NCBI GenBank assembly: GCA_029204225.1
Contig: CM055108.1
Location: forward strand, 7,039,822 to 7,103,821
DNA: 64,000 bases
From: Diphasiastrum complanatum
Lineage: Eukaryota > Streptophyta > Lycopodiopsida > Lycopodiales > Lycopodiaceae
Reading direction: 5' to 3'
Shown here piece by piece: positions 58,572 through 64,000 of the stretch; the stretch's first letter is position 1; each line of letters starts with the position of its first letter. The position numbers and the translations under genes are program-made. Under the pieces are notes generated by a model. That model had not been told where the DNA came from and searched no databases. It worked only from the letters and a program-made list of their open reading frames with translations.

Positions 58572-61500
58572 AAGAAAGGCAAAGGCAAAAAGAAGAACTC
58601 AAAGCAAAGCTTGGAGCAGCAGGTGTCCAAGTTACAGGTTGGAGAGGAGTCAAGCACCAATTCCTCATCTACACCCAAGAGGAAGGGCAACTGCAACTAT
58701 TGTGGTAAGTATGGGCATTTTGCTTTTGAATGCAGGAAGAAGCAAAGTGATCAGAAGAAGGGAAAGAACCAGCAGAGTCACTTTGTTGACAAAGTTGCAG
58801 AGGAGGAGCAATCTGGTGTGCTTGAGCTATTCACCGCAGCCCTATCATCTGAATCCACATTTGGTGGATGGTACATTGATTCTGGAGCCTCAAAGCACAT
58901 GACACCTCATAGAGATTGGTTCAGCACCTATGAGGAGACAGAAGATGGCCAGCATGTTTGCCTTGGAGATAATTCTACACGTATGGTGAGGGGCAAAGGT
59001 ACAGTTGCAATACAGCTATCATCAGGTGAGGTGAAGGAAATTAAAAGTGTGTTGCATGTACCAGGGTTGGCTAAGAACTTGTTATCTGTTGGTGCCATTA
59101 CCAAACAGAACATGGTGGTAGAGTTTAATGATTCTAAATGTTTGGTAAAAGACAAAGAGAAGAACCTCAAAGTGGTAGCCAAGGGAATGCAAGAAGGAGG
59201 TCTTTACAAGCTTTTCACAACCATTCCTAGCCAAGAGGCTTTGTCTGCAAGAGATACTAATCGGGACAAGCTTTGGCATGAGAGATATGGTCATTTGAGT
59301 TACAAAAGTTTGCAAGTTTTGAACAGGCACAAAATGGTAGTAAATCTTCCTAGCATTAAGTCTTCTTCAGATACATGTGAGGCTTGTGCATTAGGGAAGC
59401 AACAGAGGAAAAAATTTCCAAAGGAGAAAGCTACCAGGGCCAAGGGCATTCTTGAACTTGTGCATTCAGATTTATGCGGTCCCATGCAGGTCAAATCAGC
59501 AGGGGGGGCATACTATCTCATGACCTTCGTAGATGATTTCTCTCGGAAGGTATGGGTCTATTTTCTGAAACTGAAATCTGAAGCGTTCAAATACTTCAAA
59601 CAGTGGAAAGCTATGGTGGAAAACCACACAGGAAAGAGGTTAAAGACTCTCAGGTCAGATAAGGGTGGTGAGTATATTTCTGATGAGTTCAAAGATCTTT
59701 GCAAAGCATGTGGGATAAAGAGACAGTTTACTGCTCCACATACACCGCAGCAAAACGGCGTGGCTGAGCGGAAAAACAGGTCTATAGTTGAGTGTGCGAG
59801 GAGCATGCTCAAGGCAAAGAGGTTGCCAAATTCCTTTTGGGCAGAAGCGGTAGCAACTGCTGTTTTTCTATTGAATAGAAGTCCAACCAAAGCAGTTGAA
59901 GGAATCACGCCAGAAGAGGCATATAGTGGCAACAAGCCCAAGGTGGGCAGCCTTCGAGTATTTGGGTGTACAGCATATGCACATATACCAAAGGACTTGC
60001 GGAAGAAACTTGATGCAAAATCCGTAAAGTGTGTCTTTCTTGGGTATAGTGAAGGTGAGAAAGCTTATGTGCTATATGATCTCGAAAATAGGAGGAAGAT
60101 CCTAAGTCGAGATGTCATCTTTGATGAAGAGCATGCACCCAAGATACAGGAGCAGGAGAAGGAAGGAATTACTGAGTTCATACCCTTGATTGATTCCACG
60201 GATGAGGATCCTAGTCAAGAGTCCTGTAAACCTCAAGTGCAGGAGCAACAACAGGAAACCGAACCTACTAGTTCGAGACCTTTTTTTGGCCAAGTACCAG
60301 AAGCAGAAGTTGGGGACAAACGGAAGACTAAAACAGTACCATGGGATACGTGGTCACCATCCACATCACCTACTGCTAGGAAGAAGCTACCTAGGTGGTA
60401 TTGGGAAACAATCAAAGAAGGTCAAATGATTGAAGAAGGAGAGAGCAGTGAACAGGGTGTCAGAAGATCTCTTAGGTCTCATGAGAGACAAGAGACTAAC
60501 TTTGCTCTTATGTCCACTATTCTGAATGCAGATGAGCCACAATTCTTTCACGAAGCCGTGAGAGAAAAGGTATGGCAACATGCCATGCAGGAGGAGTACG
60601 ACTCCATTGTCAAGAATGACACATGGGAGCTCACTACATTGCCAGAAGGGAAGCAACCAATAGGTTGCAAGTGGGTCTATAAGACCAAGTTTCATGCCAA
60701 TGGAACAGTGGACAAGTACAAGGCAAGGTTGGTGGCGAAAGGCTATGCTCAGCAAGAGGGGCTAGACTATGATGAGACATTCGCACCTGTTGCTAAAATG
60801 ACATCTATCAGGACCGTTTTGGCTATAGCCTCATATTTTGATTGGGATGTCCATCAAATGGATGTCAAGAGTGCCTTTCTTAATGGGCACCTACAGGAGG
60901 AGGTTTACATGGAACAACCGCAGGGATTTGAAATAACAGGCAAGGAGAATCTGGTTTGCAGGCTTAGGAAAGCCTTGTATGGGCTCAAACAGGCACCAAG
61001 GGCTTGGTATAGCCGAATTGATGAGTACTTTGCAAGGCAAGGGTTTGAGAAGAGTAAGTCTGATTGCAATCTTTATGTCTTCAGGGAAGGAGAAGACTTT
61101 GTGGTCGTTGTGCTCTATGTGGATGATCTACTCATCACGGGAAGCAATAAGAAGCTTATTGCTTGTGTTAAGAAGAATCTTTCTAATGAGTTTGAAATGA
61201 AAGATTTGGGTTTGCTACACTATTGCCTAGGAGTTGAAGTTTGGAAAGGAAAGCGTTGTCTTTTTATCTCACAGGCAAAGTATGCACAGAAATTATTGAA
61301 GAGGTTTAACATGCAAGAAAGCAAACCAATCAGCACACCCATGGATGCAAGCAACAAGCCATCAAAAGATGATGGTCCAGCATTTGCAGATGAGACGCTC
61401 TATCGTCAGTTAGTGGGCAGCCTGATTTACCTTACTACCACCAGGCCAGATATTGCTTATGCGGTTGGAATCACAAGTCAATACATGTGTAAGCCTACCG

Positions 61501-62019
61501 AAGCACATTGGAAGGCAGCCAAGCGGATCCTATGATATGTGAGAGGGACAGTGACTTATGGGATTGGATACACGGATGACGGGAACCTTCAGCTGGAAGG
61601 CTATTCAGATTCTGATTGGGCAGGTGATAGAGACGATCGGAGATCGACGACAGGCTATTGTTTCAGCCTAGGTTCAGGGGCTATATCGTGGTGCAGTAAG
61701 AAGCAGCCTACTATTGCTCTATCGTCTACCGAAGCTGAGTACAGGGCGACTACGAGGTCCGCCTGTGAAGCCATTTGGTTACGCCGTCTGCTTGAGGACA
61801 TGCAGATTGCTCAAGTAAGACCTACATTGTTACATTGTGAATAACCAAAGCTGCATTCAGCTTGCAAGGAATCCAGTCTATCATGCACGGACAAAACATA
61901 TAGAGGTGGACCAGCATTTTATACGAGAGAAAGTGCACAGTGGGGGAGATCGAGCTAGTTATTGCGACACAACGACCAGACAGCTAGATATTTTTACTAA
62001 ACCACTTAGTAAAAATTAG
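58572..62019 (+). pseudogene. Copia pol in frame after the TAG, with TGA and frameshift in RNase H
   Basis: Zinc knuckle CNYCGKYGHFAFEC (near 58690); protease WYIDSGASKHMT; integrase finger HERYGH with CEAC; integrase core VHSDLCGPM, RSDKGGEY and GVAERKN; RT with KWVYKTKFHANG, YGLKQAPRAWY and YVDDLLIT; thumb and connection; RNase H interrupted by TGA at 61533-61535 where CGA would fit, then YSDSDWAGDRDDRRSTTGY and SSTEAEYRA. A 1-bp insertion near 61840 shifts to the final frame with ARTKHIEVDQHFIREKV and IFTKPLSKN (61837-62019). Apart from these lesions all catalytic motifs are preserved. Confidence 0.92.
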
Positions 62020-62079
62020 TTTGAAAAGTTCAGAACTTTGTTGGGTGTCAGTTTGAATAAAATTGCCATTAAGGGGGGG

Positions 62080-62476
62080 TGTTGAAGAGTAATGCCTATT
62101 TTTACCCCGTTTGGCTAAGCATTAGTTAAGTTGTACATAACTCATGGGGCATGTTTTAATTAAATGCATGACCCCCCTTTTGTTAAGTTATGTAAATTAG
62201 TGCAAGTGGCCCACTTGGCCAAGTAGCTCACTCCATGGTTGACACCTAGACTTTCCATGCATGTAAAGGAGGTGCTTGCCTCACAAGGGATTTGGAGGAC
62301 CCACGCCCTCCTCTCTCTCTCTAGCAATTCATTTCTTCTTGAGACTTTTGAGTTTGTGAGATGCTCATGCAATTCTCCTTGTGTGTGATATTTCCATAGC
62401 CAAGTTTTCTCAAGCTTTCATAGTTGATCTAGCATCTGAGTTAAGATACTCCATAGCTAGGTCTTGTAATTCTTCA
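62080..62476 (+). repeat. 3' LTR of the nested Copia
   Basis: 397 bp, preceded by AAGGGGGGG at 62071-62079 and followed by the ATCTC duplication. Confidence 0.94.
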
Positions 62477-62512
62477 ATCTCTTCTTAATTCACCTCTCTT
62501 CTCCTTGTAAAA

Positions 62513-63330
62513 ATGGAGCCTACTCCTACTACACAGCCTATGTCCCCTGTTCATGAGGCTACACTATCTGCCTCTGTTTTAGACCCTGATGCTTTGATGC
62601 TAGCTATTAACAGTCTACAACAAGAGATTGTGGATATGCAAGCTAAGCACAGTCGGGATCAGCAGGATCTCAAGGAATTGACGCAGCTAAGGCAATTGGT
62701 GCATCAACCCTTGTTCACTTCTGAAGTTTTTGTTGGGGAAAAGAAGGATAGAACCCGGGAGGCGGTCTTGCAATGGTTGGATCGATGGAATTCGCACTTT
62801 TCCATGCTTCCTATTCTTGATGATTTTGAATTTTCCGTCAGTATGCAACAATCCATATGGGGAATCGGCCCCTGGATCAGTATTTACAAGAATTTCAAGA
62901 GTTCTATTCTCATTTTGCAACTAGAATAGATCCTTTGCTAGTAAAGTTGCATTTTATACTAGGGTTACCAAGAGACTACCAGCTAGAGGTCAGGAGGAAC
63001 CAGCCTCTTACCCTCGAGGATGCTGTTCGCTTCGCCAGAATCTCCAATATTACGTATGACGGCTAAGCCTGAGACTGGTGTCTTGCCCGACGTAAAGGGT
63101 AAGAAGCCTTTCTTTCCAAAGAAATCGAAAGACAAGGCAAAGGAAGGGGCTTCAGGTTCAGGGAAATCGAAGAAAGATCTACCTTGGACCAGGAAACCTT
63201 TATGAAAGCCAGAAGCGACAATCTATGCTTCAATTGCATGGAACCAGGTCATGTCGCGAAGGAACGTCCAAAGAAACGGAAAGCTAAAAGGGCATCTTTT
63301 AAGACGCCAAGTAACTCTAGCATATCAATG
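62513..63330 (+). pseudogene. Gypsy gag with altered zinc knuckle, truncated
   Basis: The start ATG 62513 (MEPTPTTQPMSPVHEATLSA) lies just 31 bp right of the Copia target duplication. A coiled-coil segment (NSLQQEIVDMQAKHSRDQQD) precedes the gag core: AVLQWLDRWNSHFSMLPILD, then a frameshift to RPLDQYLQEFQEFYSHFATR and LVKLHFILGLPRDYQLEVRR (62857-63066). A second shift leads through a Lys-rich stretch to a zinc knuckle reading CFNCMEPGHVAKER, in which the last Cys is Arg (CGT for TGT). No protease or RT follows; sequence changes to other repeats after about 63330. Its LTR and leader are at 55808-57064. Confidence 0.82.
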
Positions 63331-63334
63331 TTTT

Positions 63335-63420
63335 AGGGGCTCGTTTCATACGTCGTTTCGAAACGCGTTTGAAACGACTGGTTCTGGTTCGAAATGGGAT
63401 TTTTTTTTAGGTGTTTTTTT
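63335..63420 (+). repeat. Palindrome-rich segment related to the dispersed family
   Basis: CGTTTCATACGTCGTTTCGA and AACGCGTTTGAAACG form overlapping palindromes followed by T runs. The palindrome module resembles that of copies C and E, but the CATAGTTGCA head was not seen, so membership is tentative. Confidence 0.4.
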
Positions 63421-63714
63421 TTTCGAATGTGTTTTTGAGGTTTACACATGTCATAGACAGTCCAGTAACAAGTAGATACATCCAATTTCATGAATGCTCT
63501 AGAGAATGCAATTCAAGAGGAGAAGCTGTAGTATGGTGAGTCGTGACTCATGAGTCATGACTATGGTCACTTGACACTTTCCTCAGTCAATTATTGATAT
63601 TGTCACCATTCATCATACAGTCTCAATTTTCAAACATCCAAGAACTTCCAAAAATTGTAAACAATAAAGTTACAAAATAATAACTATAGAACTTTCAACT
63701 TACTATTTAGTACT

Positions 63715-63766
63715 TACAGGTTACAAGTTACAAGTTACAAGTTACAAATTACAATTACAATGCGCT
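63715..63766. repeat. Short tandem repeat, TTACAAG unit
   Basis: About five to six imperfect 7-bp units (TTACAGG, TTACAAG x3, TTACAAA, TTACAA), followed at 63816-63836 by AGTAGTAAGTAG-type repeats. Confidence 0.85.
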
Positions 63767-63838
63767 GACCACAAACTTGGAAGTAACTTCAAGTTGGCAC
63801 TAAGTTCTAACTTCTAAGTAGTAAGTAGTAAGTTCTAA

Positions 63839-64000
63839 CCATAGTTGCAGCGAATCGCGATTCGCCAGCTTCGCGATTCGGGAATCGCGATTCGCTGCAG
63901 CGAATCGTGGACAGAATCGCAAAAAAAAAAAAAACAAAAACCCGATTTTCGGCCTCCTCCTCGCGCACAGAACCGCGCCAGCAGTGGAGGAGGCAAATTT
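63839..64000 (+). repeat. Palindromic dispersed repeat, copy F (runs off the window)
   Basis: The head CCATAGTTGCAG is followed by repeated palindromes CGAATCGCGATTCG and TTCGCGATTCGGGAATCGCG, an A run, and a GC-rich block CCTCCTCGCGCACAGAACCG then CGCCAGCAGTGGAGG. Closest to copy B in overall layout and to copy D in the head. Confidence 0.7.

Larger units (their letters stand above)
57065..62476 (+). mobile_element. Full-length Ty1/Copia nested in the Gypsy leader (5412 bp)
   Basis: LTRs at 57065-57462 (398 bp) and 62080-62476 (397 bp) start TGTTGAAGAG and end TTCTTCA. ATCTC is duplicated at 57060-57064 and 62477-62481. The primer site is TGGTATCAGAGC and the purine tract is AAGGGGGGG. The LTRs differ by one substitution and about three 1-bp indels, so the insertion is young. 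Pol is complete except for three lesions: TAG 58569, TGA 61533 and a 1-bp insertion near 61840. Confidence 0.95.

Overview
The window looks like nuclear DNA of a land plant with a large, repeat-rich genome. The evidence is spliced genes with long introns, plant Ty1/Copia and Ty3/Gypsy LTR retrotransposons (several primed by initiator-Met tRNA), long (GA)n microsatellites, and two genes of plant type. A gymnosperm or fern would fit the kilobase-scale introns and element load, but the sequence alone does not fix the lineage. No bacterial, organellar, rRNA or tRNA genes were seen.

Layout. 1-7.84 kb: a decayed coiled-coil/proline-rich ORF of unknown family, split by a complete Copia element (1604-7750). 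That element has apparently identical 682-bp LTRs and a CAAGC target duplication, but a nonsense codon early in gag. 7.85-14.2 kb: a partial, decayed Ty3/Gypsy element of Tat/Athila-like type (Asp-tRNA-type primer site, gag, broken pol) with an extra ORF after pol. 14.2-19.9 kb: relics and (GA)n tracts. 19945-26122: a minus-strand chromodomain Gypsy element with AGATA target duplications and unusual AGTTA/TAACT LTR ends. 27075-35373 (minus): a complete seven-exon host gene for a 517-residue secretory-pathway protein; its motifs suggest a circularly permuted papain-like (NlpC/P60, YiiX-like) fold. 36.5-38.35 kb: two inverted copies of a small inverted-repeat element, one broken by a Copia 3' end. 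41.3-46 kb: Copia relics in both orientations. 47832-49120 (plus): the first two coding exons of a LARP6-like La-module RNA-binding protein with a PAM2 motif. Its second intron is not seen to close before the window ends. 52.0-55.7 kb: a minus-strand, internally deleted Copia. 55.8-63.3 kb: a Gypsy leader and gag interrupted by a nearly complete Copia (57065-62476, TSD ATCTC).

The most unfamiliar signal is a small dispersed repeat family. Its head is close to CATAGTTGCA, followed by palindromes such as GAATCGCGATTC or GAAACGCGTTTC, A-rich stretches and, in two copies, a conserved GC-rich block. At least six copies lie in the window, two of them inside intron 1 of the secreted-protein gene and others downstream of the LARP6-like exons.

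The two host genes are unrelated in function as far as can be seen. Most of the rest is transposable-element strata of different ages: very young (1604-7750), young (19945-26122 and 57065-62476, roughly 1% LTR divergence by eye) and old relics.
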